Notes: generated by a model from the letters alone, not told the origin. 33,770 nt of DNA from an uncultured bacterium (GCA_902799385.1 CADCAK010000020.1:1-33770), one strand, 5' to 3'; positions 9,832-17,485 are shown, counted from the first letter of the stretch. A program made the numbers and translations.

Positions 9832-9877
9832 AAACGCAGCGCCACCACCAAAAGATGCTGGAAGGAATCTTGTTCAT
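9818..9877 (-). CDS. trpL: trp operon leader peptide
   Basis: Nineteen codons, MNKIPSSIFWWWRCVCKAW, with three consecutive Trp codons (9842-9850) and a fourth just before the stop. Trp is normally the rarest amino acid, so four in nineteen upstream of trpE is strong evidence for a regulatory leader peptide. The WWW codons end about 10 nt before the first arm of the terminator, the spacing needed for ribosome-controlled attenuation. The ATG is only 9 nt after the TATAAT hexamer, so the message is leaderless or nearly so and lacks a Shine-Dalgarno. Confidence 0.88.
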   Translation of the reverse strand: MNKIPSSIFWWWRCVCKAW

Positions 9878-9886
9878 GTGCCATGT

Positions 9887-9892
9887 ATTATA
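9887..9892 (-). promoter_or_regulatory. -10 box of the trp operon
   Basis: TATAAT on the minus strand, 9 nt before the trpL ATG and only 10 nt after the stop of the upstream MATE gene. The -35 region must lie inside the 3' end of that gene and is poor in sequence. Regulation by a repressor cannot be judged. Confidence 0.7.
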
Positions 9893-9901
9893 TCACTTTT
9901 T

Positions 9902-11353
9902 TTAAAACGAGTTAGTATCCAACGGATACGGATTTGAAACTTTTTTAAATTTTTTTCGAGGCCGAATACGCGAGAGAAAGCGGGCGTGCAGAAGCACAGG
10001 CGGAATCGTAGCAAGCTGGCAGAGGACGTCGGAGACCGGCATCGAAAGCCAGATTGCAAACGCCTTGTCGTCGAGGAAGCGAGGCAGGAACCAGATGATA
10101 GGCAAGAGGACGACGCCCTGGCGGAGAAGAGAAAGGACGATCGCGACAGCGGGCTTTCCTATGGACTGGAAGAACGTCGTCGCGACGACGTTGATCGAAA
10201 TAGTCCAAATCATGCAGTTCGCGAGCTGCAGGTCGCTCGCGGCAAGGCGAATGACATCGGGGCTGTCGCTTGGGACGAACATCCGCGCAATCAGCGTCGG
10301 GAACGGCGGCACCACCTGGATGACGAAGGCAAAGACCGTCAGCGCCGTAGTGACAAGCAGGCCCTTCTTGAGCGCCTCGAGCACGCGGCGGAAGTTCCGC
10401 GCACCCCAGTTGTAGCCGAAGATCGGCTGAAGCCCCTGCTGGCAGCCGAGCACAGGCATTATGACGAGTATGAGCGCGCTGTTGAAGACCCCGAGCGAGG
10501 CCATCTCGGCCGTGCGCGACGCCTCGTCGGGCATCCACTTCGCGAACGCGACCTGAAGCGAGGCGATTATCACAGCGCTCATGAAGTGCTGGAGGAACGG
10601 CGCAAGCCCTATTGCAAAAGTGCGGCAGACAAGCGACGGATATATCCAGATGCGGCGCAGCCGAAGACGCACGACGCTCGTGCCGCGAAGATAGTAGGAA
10701 AACGCCCAGAGGCACGAGAGCAGCATCGAGATGTCCGTCGCCCACGCCGCGCCGACGACGCCGAGGCCAAAGCCGAAGATGAGTATCGGGTCGAGGATCA
10801 CGTTCGCGCCGAAGCCGACGACCATGCACATCATCGCGCGAATCGCACCGCCCTCCGCGCGATGCAAGGCGGAGAGGCCGAAGGCAAGGTGGGAGAAGAG
10901 ATGGGAGAAGAGGACGATTTGCAAATACGACTTCGCCGCTACCGCCGCACCGGGCGTCACCTTGTCGGCGCCGCAAAGCGAAAGCACCTGGTCGAGAAAG
11001 ACATAGAGAAGAGGAATGAGAACGGCGTAGAGCAGAATCTTGAGCGCGATCGTCTCGCCGACGAGCTTCTCGCAAGTCACGCGGTCGCCTTCGCCGAGCT
11101 TTATCGAGAGAACCGCCGCGTGCCCGACGCCAATGAGCGGGCCGAACGCCGTGAGCAGCATCATCGCCGGCATCGCGAGCTGGATGCCGGCCATCGCGTC
11201 CACGCCGCATCCGTGGCCTATGAACGCGCGGTCGATTACGGCGTAGAGCGCATTCAGGGTCATCGCGACCAGCGCAGGCCACGAATACCTGAAAAGAAGG
11301 CGTCCGATCTTGCCGGACGCCAACTCTTTAACCTCAGAATACGACAGCGACAT
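9902..11353 (-). CDS. MATE family multidrug/metabolite efflux protein
   Basis: Inner-membrane exporter of the multidrug and toxic compound extrusion family, probably driven by Na+ or H+. The 483 residues show about twelve hydrophobic segments in two halves. The start is typical: GKIGRLLFRYSWPALVAMTLNALYAVIDRAFIGHGCG, with an N-terminal membrane segment and the conserved D-R-x-F-I-G turn. The second half repeats the pattern (FNSALILVIMPVLGCQQGLQPIFGYNWGA). It overlaps the LRR lipoprotein gene by 20 nt and ends immediately before the trp promoter. The substrate cannot be told from sequence. A long open frame on the opposite strand is a GC-rich shadow. Confidence 0.93.
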   Translation of the reverse strand: MSLSYSEVKELASGKIGRLLFRYSWPALVAMTLNALYAVIDRAFIGHGCGVDAMAGIQLAMPAMMLLTAFGPLIGVGHAAVLSIKLGEGDRVTCEKLVGETIALKILLYAVLIPLLYVFLDQVLSLCGADKVTPGAAVAAKSYLQIVLFSHLFSHLAFGLSALHRAEGGAIRAMMCMVVGFGANVILDPILIFGFGLGVVGAAWATDISMLLSCLWAFSYYLRGTSVVRLRLRRIWIYPSLVCRTFAIGLAPFLQHFMSAVIIASLQVAFAKWMPDEASRTAEMASLGVFNSALILVIMPVLGCQQGLQPIFGYNWGARNFRRVLEALKKGLLVTTALTVFAFVIQVVPPFPTLIARMFVPSDSPDVIRLAASDLQLANCMIWTISINVVATTFFQSIGKPAVAIVLSLLRQGVVLLPIIWFLPRFLDDKAFAIWLSMPVSDVLCQLATIPPVLLHARFLSRIRPRKKFKKVSNPYPLDTNSF

Positions 11354-11936
11354 CTGGAAGCGACTTTCGTATCCGCGCCATTTCGTCCGGCGTCATCTGG
11401 AGATCCCCGAGCTGGAGCGCCTTCAGGCGCCGCCAGGCCGAGAGGTCATCAGGCAGTCTTGTTACCTTCGTGCGCGAGAAGGAGAGGAACAGAAGCCCTT
11501 CCTTCTTCGCGAGCCATTCGGGGATTTCCGAAACGGGATTCCCCGAAAGGTCGATGTCGGTGAGCGAAGGAAGGTCCTTCAGGGTCTCGGGAACTTCGTT
11601 GAACCTGTTGTCCCTGAGGTAGATGCGGCGAAGCGACTTGAGCTCGCCAAGCGGCGGAAGCGCAGAAAGCCGGTTCGAGTTGAGACGAAGCCACTTGAGC
11701 CCCGTGAGCGAAGCCACTTCGTCGACGTTCGTGAGCGCGTTGCGGTCGAGGTTCAGGTAGTCCACCTTCGAGGCGTCGAACGACTGCCCCTTAAGGTCTG
11801 CGAGCCCCTGGTCCTTGAGGTACACGCGAGCGCCCTCCGGAACAGTCTTGTACGCTGGCTCCGGCTCGTCAAAGCAACCCGCGAACGCGGCGGAAACCGC
11901 CGCGGCCGCGAATGCCTTTCTGAGAATGCACTTCAT
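11334..11936 (-). CDS. Leucine-rich-repeat lipoprotein
   Basis: A 200-residue lipoprotein starting MKCILRKAFAAAAVSAAFAGC, with lipobox AFAGC and predicted lipidated Cys21. From about residue 55 there are five to six leucine-rich repeats of about 23 residues, such as VDYLNLDRNALTNVDEV, LKWLRLNSNRLSALPPL, LRRIYLRDNRFNEVPET and LTDIDLSGNPVSEIPEW. Such repeats form a curved binding surface, so a protein-binding role at the envelope is likely, but no partner is evident. I chose the ATG 2 nt after the tpiA stop because the signal peptide begins there; an upstream extension in the same frame is only tpiA shadow. Co-transcribed with tpiA and the MATE gene. Confidence 0.88.
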   Translation of the reverse strand: MKCILRKAFAAAAVSAAFAGCFDEPEPAYKTVPEGARVYLKDQGLADLKGQSFDASKVDYLNLDRNALTNVDEVASLTGLKWLRLNSNRLSALPPLGELKSLRRIYLRDNRFNEVPETLKDLPSLTDIDLSGNPVSEIPEWLAKKEGLLFLSFSRTKVTRLPDDLSAWRRLKALQLGDLQMTPDEMARIRKSLPDVAVVF

Positions 11937-11938
11937 CT

Positions 11939-12694
11939 TCAGTTCGCAGCGGCGACGATTCCGGCGAAGTCGGCCGCCTTGAGGGCCGCGCCGCCGATGA
12001 GACCGCCGTCGATGTCCTTCTTGGCGAGAAGCTCCGCCGCGTTGCCGGGCTTCATCGAGCCGCCGTACTGGATGCGGACGGTCTCGGCAGTCTCGGCGCC
12101 GACGAGCTTCGCTAGCGTGGCGCGGATGAGCGCATGGACTTCCTGCGCCTGGTCGGGCGTAGCTGTGCGGCCGGTGCCGATTGCCCACACGGGCTCGTAA
12201 GCGATGACGAGCTTCGCGCAGTCGGCGGCCGTAACGTCCTTGAGGCCGACATTCATCTGGCGGACGATAACCTCTTCGAGCTTACCGGCGTCGCGCTCCT
12301 CAAGCGTCTCGCCGACGCAGACGATGGCCGTGAGGCCAGCCGCAATCGCGGCCCTCGCGCGCAGGTTGACCGTCTCGTCCGTCTCGCCGAAGTACTGGCG
12401 ACGCTCGCTGTGGCCGATGATGACGTACTTGGCGCCCGCGTCGAGCAGCATCCCCGTCGAGATCTCGCCCGTGTACGCGCCGGACTCCTTCCAATGGCAG
12501 TTCTCGGCGCCGACGCCGACATGCGTTCCGGCGGCCGCCGCGACTGCGGCAGGCACGTCGATCGCGGGCGTGCAGCACACGACCTCGACATTCGTGAAAT
12601 CCTTCGTCGCCTCGACGACGCCCTTGACGAGGGCGGCGGTCTCTGACGGCTTGACGTTCATCTTCCAGTTACCGGCTATGATTTTCTTTCTCAT
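11939..12694 (-). CDS. tpiA: Triosephosphate isomerase
   Basis: Glycolytic enzyme that interconverts dihydroxyacetone phosphate and glyceraldehyde 3-phosphate in the cytoplasm. The 251 residues match the family length. Catalytic residues are visible: Lys11 in GNWKMN, His95 in IIGHSERRQYFGE and Glu167 in IAYEPVWAIGTGRTATPDQAQEVH; the phosphate loop is IQYGGSMKPGNA and GGLIGGAAL. The start has AGGAGA upstream. It leads a three-gene unit with the LRR lipoprotein and MATE exporter and follows the dCMP deaminase gene across a repeat-filled gap. Confidence 0.97.
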   Translation of the reverse strand: MRKKIIAGNWKMNVKPSETAALVKGVVEATKDFTNVEVVCCTPAIDVPAAVAAAAGTHVGVGAENCHWKESGAYTGEISTGMLLDAGAKYVIIGHSERRQYFGETDETVNLRARAAIAAGLTAIVCVGETLEERDAGKLEEVIVRQMNVGLKDVTAADCAKLVIAYEPVWAIGTGRTATPDQAQEVHALIRATLAKLVGAETAETVRIQYGGSMKPGNAAELLAKKDIDGGLIGGAALKAADFAGIVAAAN

Positions 12695-12714
12695 TGTATC
12701 TATTTCTCCTATTG

Positions 12715-12785
12715 TGAAATTTTGGACTTTGAACTTTACACTCTCCGCTTTACTTTACACTTTCCACTTTACACTTTAAACTTTC
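12715..12785. repeat. TTTACACTTTCCACTTTACACTTT repeat array
   Basis: Iterated words such as ctttacacttt and ctttccacttt fill the gap between the dCMP deaminase and tpiA genes. The right end lies inside the deaminase gene and encodes its terminal KFKV and stop. It is another member of the group of intercistronic low-complexity arrays. Confidence 0.85.
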
Positions 12786-13236
12786 TATGCTTCACCCCGG
12801 ACGACTTGAACATCTCCTTGACCTTGTCGATGAAGGCGTAGTCGCCACCGTAGACGACCTCCTTTATGCCGGAGTTGATGATCAGCTTCGCGCATGTGAG
12901 GCAGGGGGAAATCGTGATGTAGATCGTGCTGCCCGCGATGGAATTGCCGTAGTAGGCGGCCTGACAGATCGCGTTCTGCTCGGCGTGGGTGCAGAGGCAC
13001 TCCTCAAGGTGCGCACCGCTCCTGGTGGTGGCCGCGCACCTCGGGCAACCGCCCGCGAAGCAGTTCTTCACGCCGCGCGGAGTGCCGTTGTACCCGGTCG
13101 AGAGTATGTGGTTGTCCTTCATGATGACGGCACCGACCGAACGCCGCATGCAGTTGCTACGCTTCGAGACGACTGTCGCGATCTCCATGAAGTACTCGTC
13201 CCAGCTCGGACGCGGATCTTTGGTTTTCCTGGCCAT
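12769..13236 (-). CDS. dCMP deaminase family protein
   Basis: Zinc-dependent deaminase, most likely dCMP to dUMP for thymidylate synthesis. The 155 residues contain the zinc and catalytic signature HAE at 84-86 and PCLTC at 111-115 (Cys112, Cys115). An additional Cys/His-rich insert of ComE/dCMP deaminase type occurs (NCFAGGCPRC, then HLEECLCTHAE). Tyr/Asn-rich STGYNGTPRG is typical of the dCMP group. I chose MARKTKDPRP as the start because a TATAAT lies 9 nt upstream, which would make the mRNA leaderless; the 13-residue upstream extension overlaps that promoter. The last four residues come from a repeat. Confidence 0.93.
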   Translation of the reverse strand: MARKTKDPRPSWDEYFMEIATVVSKRSNCMRRSVGAVIMKDNHILSTGYNGTPRGVKNCFAGGCPRCAATTRSGAHLEECLCTHAEQNAICQAAYYGNSIAGSTIYITISPCLTCAKLIINSGIKEVVYGGDYAFIDKVKEMFKSSGVKHRKFKV

Positions 13237-13245
13237 TGGCGTGAT

Positions 13246-13251
13246 ATTATA
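13246..13251 (-). promoter_or_regulatory. -10 box of the dCMP deaminase gene
   Basis: TATAAT on the minus strand, with TTGCCG 18 nt upstream as -35. It lies 9 nt before the ATG at 13234-13236, so the transcript probably starts at or within about 3 nt of the start codon. Confidence 0.65.
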
Positions 13252-13309
13252 CCATTGTGACACGGCTTCCGGCAACGGACGCGTCAGTCGCCGGAAGCGC
13301 AGTCGCGGA

Positions 13310-14272
13310 CTACTTCGCGGGGCGGAGGATCATGTTCCTGAAGTCCGCGTCGGAGTGGTCGCCCTGGAGGTAGATGGGCCCTGGCACAAACTCGTTCGCG
13401 TCGATTGCGCCGCCGGTGATGCCGACCACGGGGGCGTCCTCTATGATCGTGACGCCGTTCAAGACGACGGTGAGATGGCGCTTGTAGAGCGTGACCGAGA
13501 CGTGCTGCCACTCGCCTGCCGGCTTCTCGGCGGCGACACTCGCCGCGACGCGCCCGTAGTACGCGGCCATGTTGTGCACGTGGACGGGCTTGCCGTAGCT
13601 GTCCACGACCTGGCACTCGTAGCGGCCGCGGAGATAGACGCCGGAGTTAGACTTCGCAGGCACGCGGACGTCGTACTCGAGGTTGAAGTCGTAGAAGTCG
13701 GCGCGCTTGGACATGAGGTTGGAGCCGCCGCCCGCCCACTTGCCGTCGGGCTTTAGGCCGAGCTCGTTGGAAAGGACGCCGTCCTTGAACTTCCAGCCGT
13801 TCTTGGCGTTCTCGTCCATCAGCTTCCAGCCGTCGAGACCGTCGGCGAGCAGGTCGATCGGCTCGCCGAGCTTCGCGTCCTTCGTCGACGCGGGCTTTAT
13901 GACGGGGTTGCGCCAGCCCTCGACGGACGTCTCGGGCTTGCCGTCCTTCTTGACGGTCGTCGCGACGAGCGAGTTGCCGTCGACAGTGCCTTCAAACTTG
14001 AAGCCCCACGGATGGTCAAACGTAATCTTGTTGCCCTCGACGACGACGTTCTTCATCGGTATCGGCGACGCCCAGCGCCAGAGGACGAGGGCCTGCGCCG
14101 CGCCGTTCGCGTCGCGCGAGACGATCATGTGGCCTGCGTTCATGCTCTCGTAACCGAGCTTGAGGCCCCAGTTGCCGACGACAGGATCCTTGGGATCGAC
14201 GCCGAAATCACAAGTGCAACACCCGGCGAGGGCAAGCCCTGCCGCCAACGTAGATAGCATCTTCGTATTCAT
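13310..14272 (-). CDS. DUF1080 (3-keto-disaccharide hydrolase family) lipoprotein
   Basis: A 320-residue envelope protein. MNTKMLSTLAAGLALAGC gives a lipobox and lipidated Cys18. The first part (about 30-150) resembles a beta-rich domain (PVVGNWGLKLGYESMN, TFDHPWGFKFEGTVDG). The C-terminal part (about 155-320) is a DUF1080 jelly roll: LDGWKLMDENAKNGWKFKDGVL, DFNLEYDVRVPAKSNSGVYLRGRYECQV and the end GPIYLQGDHSDADFRNMILRP. PF06439 members act on 3-keto-glycosides or bind carbohydrate. The start was set by TATAAT 7 nt upstream; an in-frame ATG further upstream would precede the promoter. It is separate from the other DUF1080 gene at 18.6-20.2 kb. Confidence 0.87.
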   Translation of the reverse strand: MNTKMLSTLAAGLALAGCCTCDFGVDPKDPVVGNWGLKLGYESMNAGHMIVSRDANGAAQALVLWRWASPIPMKNVVVEGNKITFDHPWGFKFEGTVDGNSLVATTVKKDGKPETSVEGWRNPVIKPASTKDAKLGEPIDLLADGLDGWKLMDENAKNGWKFKDGVLSNELGLKPDGKWAGGGSNLMSKRADFYDFNLEYDVRVPAKSNSGVYLRGRYECQVVDSYGKPVHVHNMAAYYGRVAASVAAEKPAGEWQHVSVTLYKRHLTVVLNGVTIIEDAPVVGITGGAIDANEFVPGPIYLQGDHSDADFRNMILRPAK

Positions 14273-14279
14273 GCGCATT

Positions 14280-14285
14280 ATTATA
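14280..14285 (-). promoter_or_regulatory. -10 box of the DUF1080 lipoprotein gene
   Basis: TATAAT on the minus strand in the context ATGG-TATAAT-AATGCGC-ATG. The 7-nt spacing to ATG places the predicted start of transcription on the start codon itself. Confidence 0.65.
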
Positions 14286-14297
14286 CCATAAAATCGC

Positions 14298-14317
14298 AAA
14301 AGGCGGGCAAGACCCGC
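14298..14317 (-). terminator. Probable terminator after rnfD
   Basis: The hairpin GCGGG-TCTTG-CCCGC is followed by CTTTT on the minus strand, 14 nt after the rnfD stop and just before the next promoter. The stem is short and the U-run modest, but its position fits the end of the rnf transcript. Confidence 0.55.
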
Positions 14318-14330
14318 GTCCGCCGCTGGG

Positions 14331-15332
14331 CTACTTTGCGCCGAAAGGCCTGGGCTGGGTCCAGCGGTTGACGAGCGGGCAGAGCGCGTTCATGATGAGA
14401 ATCGCGAACGAGCAGCCCTCGGGATACGAACCGAACTGGCGAATGAGCATGCAGAGAAGTCCGCAGCCGAAGCCGAAGACAAGCTTGCCCTTCGCGGTGA
14501 TCGGGCTCGTAACGTAGTCCGTCGCCATGAAGCAGGCGCCGATCATCACGCCGCCCGTCAGCACCTGCATCGTCGCAGGGGCACCGCCTGCAACCAGCGA
14601 ATAGACGAAGACGGTCGCGATGAACGCGACGGGGATGTGCCACGTTATCACCTTGCGCCACAGGAGATACATAGCGCCGAGCGCAAGCGCCGCCGCCGAC
14701 ACTTCGCCTATGCAACCGGGCATGTTGCCGACAAGCATGTCGCAAAGCGAGGGGACGCCCTTGCAAGCGGCGTTGCAGAGCCCGTGGGGGGACGCGGAGG
14801 CCGTCGCCTCGGCGACGAACCAAGTCTTCATCACCGCGAGAGGCGTCGCAGTCGTCGCAGCCTCGGGAGTCCTCCACCAGAACGGCTTGAGCCAAGTTGT
14901 CATCGGGCCGGTGAAGGAAATGAGCATGAACGCGCGCGCGGCAAGCGCGGGGTTGAACGGATTCATGCCAAGGCCGCCGAACACCTGCTTCGCGATGGCG
15001 ATAGCGAAGACCGAGCCGACTGCAGCCATCCAAAGCGGGATCCCCGCAGGAAGGTTGAGAGCGAGAAGAAGGCCCGTCAGCACCGCCGAAAGGTCGCCTA
15101 TCGTGCTCTCGCGCTTCATAGCCATGCGACAGAGCGCCTCCGTCACGATGCACGTCGAGACGCACACGGCGATCGTCCATACTGCCGGCATGCCGAAGAA
15201 ATAGATGCCCATCGCGGTCGTCGGGAGAAGCGCGACTATGACGTCGAGCATGATGCGCGAAACGCTCGCGTTGGCATGCGCGTGGGGGGAACTGGAGAGG
15301 ATGTAGTGCTCAGCCGTGTCTTTAGGTCTCAT
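14331..15332 (-). CDS. rnfD: Rnf electron transport complex subunit D
   Basis: Membrane subunit of the ferredoxin:NAD+ oxidoreductase (Rnf) or the related Nqr (NqrB) complex, which couples electron transfer to Na+ or H+ translocation. The 333 residues have about eight membrane segments. Family sequence is clear: SSSPHAHANASVSRIMLDV at the N-terminus, FGGLGMNPFNPALAARAFM, TTATPLA (the S/T-x-A-T type site where FMN is covalently bound), GGVMIGACFMATDYVTSPIT and GKLVFGFGCGLL near the end. The start overlaps the end of the AlbA_2 gene by 11 nt. The usual next genes (rnfG, E, A, B) are absent; a terminator and an unrelated gene follow. Confidence 0.93.
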   Translation of the reverse strand: MRPKDTAEHYILSSSPHAHANASVSRIMLDVIVALLPTTAMGIYFFGMPAVWTIAVCVSTCIVTEALCRMAMKRESTIGDLSAVLTGLLLALNLPAGIPLWMAAVGSVFAIAIAKQVFGGLGMNPFNPALAARAFMLISFTGPMTTWLKPFWWRTPEAATTATPLAVMKTWFVAEATASASPHGLCNAACKGVPSLCDMLVGNMPGCIGEVSAAALALGAMYLLWRKVITWHIPVAFIATVFVYSLVAGGAPATMQVLTGGVMIGACFMATDYVTSPITAKGKLVFGFGCGLLCMLIRQFGSYPEGCSFAILIMNALCPLVNRWTQPRPFGAK

Positions 15333-16011
15333 TTTGCTCCTTCAAATAGTATCCACCTTGCTTCGGCGTACCGCGGAATTCAAACTTGCCGTACAGCCTT
15401 CGGTCCATGCAGCGCCTAATTGCCCTTATGGGAATGCCCGAAAGTTCTGAAAGCGCCTTCATGCTGCACCCGGGATTGGAAACCATGGTTGCAAGTAGCC
15501 TAGTCGAGTAGCTTGGGTTCTTGACCTCCTGCACGGAATAGTCCGCAAGCGTGTCGGCGACCGTCCGGTTGCAGCTCTCGACCGTGGCAGGGTGCAGCCT
15601 CTGCACGAGGCGCACAAGTTCCTCGCGGGATTCGACGCACCGCCTGTCGGGCCCAGACTTGATCCAGTACCTGCCATCCTTGTCGGAATACGGCTTCGAC
15701 GCGCCCTCTGCAATCGTCACGCACAAGACCAACTTCCCGCAAATGATGTGGTACTCCGTCTGCGGATAGACAAACGGGCGCACATTGGAGTTCGCAACGG
15801 AGCTGATTTCCTTGTCGAGCACTTCCCTGCTCGCATCGTCAAGGCCGATTACCCTGCCGCCGTCCACGCCGAACACAATGATTCCGCCGAACGAGTTGGA
15901 CATGGCCACGAACTCCGCCGCCAGCTTGTCGCAACCAATCGGGCCGCGCCTGAACTGCGTAATGCTGTCCTCGCCCTGAATGACCTTCTCAAGTATCTCT
16001 GTCTTGGTCAT
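15322..16011 (-). CDS. AlbA_2 (Schlafen-type) domain protein inside the rnf operon
   Basis: A 229-residue cytoplasmic protein. Residues about 15-130 match the AlbA_2/Schlafen fold seen in many putative transcriptional regulators: ITQFRRGPIGCDKLAAEFVAMSN, SFGGIIVFGVDGGRVIGLDD, then KPYSDKDGRYWIKSGPDRR. The C-terminal part (about 165-229) looks like a winged helix (STRLLATMVSNPGCSMKALSELSGIP). The start at 16011 overlaps the rnfC stop in ATGA and its end overlaps rnfD, so it is translated within the operon. The longer upstream open frame is an rnfC shadow. Families of this kind bind DNA or RNA; its role beside Rnf is unknown and the placement is unusual. Confidence 0.8.
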   Translation of the reverse strand: MTKTEILEKVIQGEDSITQFRRGPIGCDKLAAEFVAMSNSFGGIIVFGVDGGRVIGLDDASREVLDKEISSVANSNVRPFVYPQTEYHIICGKLVLCVTIAEGASKPYSDKDGRYWIKSGPDRRCVESREELVRLVQRLHPATVESCNRTVADTLADYSVQEVKNPSYSTRLLATMVSNPGCSMKALSELSGIPIRAIRRCMDRRLYGKFEFRGTPKQGGYYLKEQNET

Positions 16012-17390
16012 TTCTTCTCCACCGCCGCCTGGGCCTTTGCCTTCTCCGCCGCGATGCGCGCGCGAATCGAGTTCTTCGCGCGGCGGCAGCTCTGGGTTAT
16101 CGTGCGGTAGGCCGGGCAGCCGAAGCTGCACGCGCCGCACTCGATGCAGTCCATCACGCTCGCGTCCTCGGCGGCCTTGATGTCGTTTGCGTCGACGGCC
16201 TTCGAGATGAGCGCCGGGTTCAGGTTCATCGGGCACGCCCTGAGGCAGCGCCCGCAGTTGATGCACGCTCCCGACGCATACTGGAAGACCTTTTTCCTAG
16301 AAAGCAAGAGCAGGCCAGACGTCGTCTTGGTCGTGCCGATCTCGAGCGTCGAGACGGCGAAGCCCATCATCGTGCCGCCGGAGATGACCTTCGCGGGCGG
16401 CTCCTTCTCGCCGCCGCAGAACGCGACGAGGTCGGCGTATTTCGTGCCGCTCGGCGCAAGGATGTTCTTAGGCTCGACAACCGCATCGCCGGAAACCGTA
16501 GTGACGCGCTCGAGAAGCGGCTCGCCTAATTCCACGGCGTCGGCTATCGCGGCGACAGTGCCGACGTTCTCGACGACGCACCCGACGTCGATCGGGAGCG
16601 CGGGCGGCTCGGGAACGACGCGCCCTACCGTCGCAAAGATCTGGTGCTTTTCGCTTCCCTGCGGATAGAGAACGGGAAGGACGACGATCTCAACGTTGCC
16701 ATCAATGTCGGCAAACGCCTTCCCCATCGCGTCAATCGCCTCGGGCTTGTTCGCCTCGATGGCGATCCTCACGGCGGGCTGCCCGAGGATCTTGCGCATG
16801 ATCTCGACGCCGAGGCGGATGCGGTCGGCGCGCTCGAGCATCACGCGGAAGTCGGCGGTCAGGTACGGCTCGCACTCCGCGCCGTTGAGGATGAGGTATT
16901 CGCAGCGCTTACCGGGCGGCGGGTTGAGCTTCACGGACGTCGGGAAGCCCGCACCACCCATGCCGCATATCCCCGCTTCCTCGACGCGCTTCAAGAGCTC
17001 CTCTCGCGTCGCAGTCTTCCAGTCAAGCGGCGGAAGAATCGAAGCCCGCTCCCCATTCCCCTCTTCCTTCGCGGTCGTATCGAGGATCACCGCGTCGGCC
17101 TTGCCGCCCGCTGGGCCAAGGCGCTTCTCGACGGCCTTGACCTTGCCGTCGGCCGGCGCGCGGACGCATACCGAAATAAAGCCGTTCTTCTCGCCGACAA
17201 CCTGGCCGCGCCTCACGAAGTCGCCCGGCTTGACGAGGCACTTCGCAGGCGCGCCGAGATGCTGCGACATCGATACGACAAGCTCGGCGGGAAGCGGCAG
17301 CTTCTCTATCGCCTTGTCGCGAGCCAGTTCCTTGTTGTAGTCGGGGTGAACCCCGCCTTTGAACTTAAAAGGTGATTTTACAGTCTTCAC
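16008..17390 (-). CDS. rnfC: Rnf electron transport complex subunit C
   Basis: Peripheral iron-sulfur subunit that passes electrons between NADH and the Rnf complex. It has about 460 residues from the chosen GTG start (17388-17390), reading VKTVKSPFKFKGGVHPDYNK with AAGGGA about 6 nt upstream; the 25 residues before it are not family-like. It has the barrel-sandwich region (CLVKPGDFVRRGQVVGE), the NADH/FMN-binding SLBB-type core (GICGMGGAGFPTSVKL, LILNGAECEPYLTADFR) and two [4Fe-4S] motifs, CINCGRCLRACPMNLNP and CIECGACSFGCP. The C-terminal tail is Ala/Lys-rich. It leads the short rnfC-AlbA_2-rnfD operon. Confidence 0.94.
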   Translation of the reverse strand: MKTVKSPFKFKGGVHPDYNKELARDKAIEKLPLPAELVVSMSQHLGAPAKCLVKPGDFVRRGQVVGEKNGFISVCVRAPADGKVKAVEKRLGPAGGKADAVILDTTAKEEGNGERASILPPLDWKTATREELLKRVEEAGICGMGGAGFPTSVKLNPPPGKRCEYLILNGAECEPYLTADFRVMLERADRIRLGVEIMRKILGQPAVRIAIEANKPEAIDAMGKAFADIDGNVEIVVLPVLYPQGSEKHQIFATVGRVVPEPPALPIDVGCVVENVGTVAAIADAVELGEPLLERVTTVSGDAVVEPKNILAPSGTKYADLVAFCGGEKEPPAKVISGGTMMGFAVSTLEIGTTKTTSGLLLLSRKKVFQYASGACINCGRCLRACPMNLNPALISKAVDANDIKAAEDASVMDCIECGACSFGCPAYRTITQSCRRAKNSIRARIAAEKAKAQAAVEKK

Positions 17391-17430
17391 TATCAGTCCC
17401 TTCCATCTGCAAGGAGCGAACCATGTCGAT

Positions 17431-17436
17431 ATTATA
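17431..17436 (-). promoter_or_regulatory. -10 box upstream of rnfC
   Basis: TATAAT on the minus strand. It is 6 nt before an ATG (17422-17424) that opens a 19-codon ORF (begins MVRSLQMEGT) in another frame overlapping the rnfC start. The 5' leader to the rnfC GTG would be about 35 nt. No good -35 is seen. Confidence 0.5.
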
Positions 17437-17485
17437 GCAAATCCACGACAATCTGTGGCAGGCAAATTGCCAATGCCATTTTATT

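Noticed and set aside
9945..11563. Long open frames on both strands across the MATE gene, including 525 codons on the plus strand
   Set aside because: Arg/Glu-rich, low-complexity translations without domains, directly opposite a clear MATE protein; typical GC-rich shadows.
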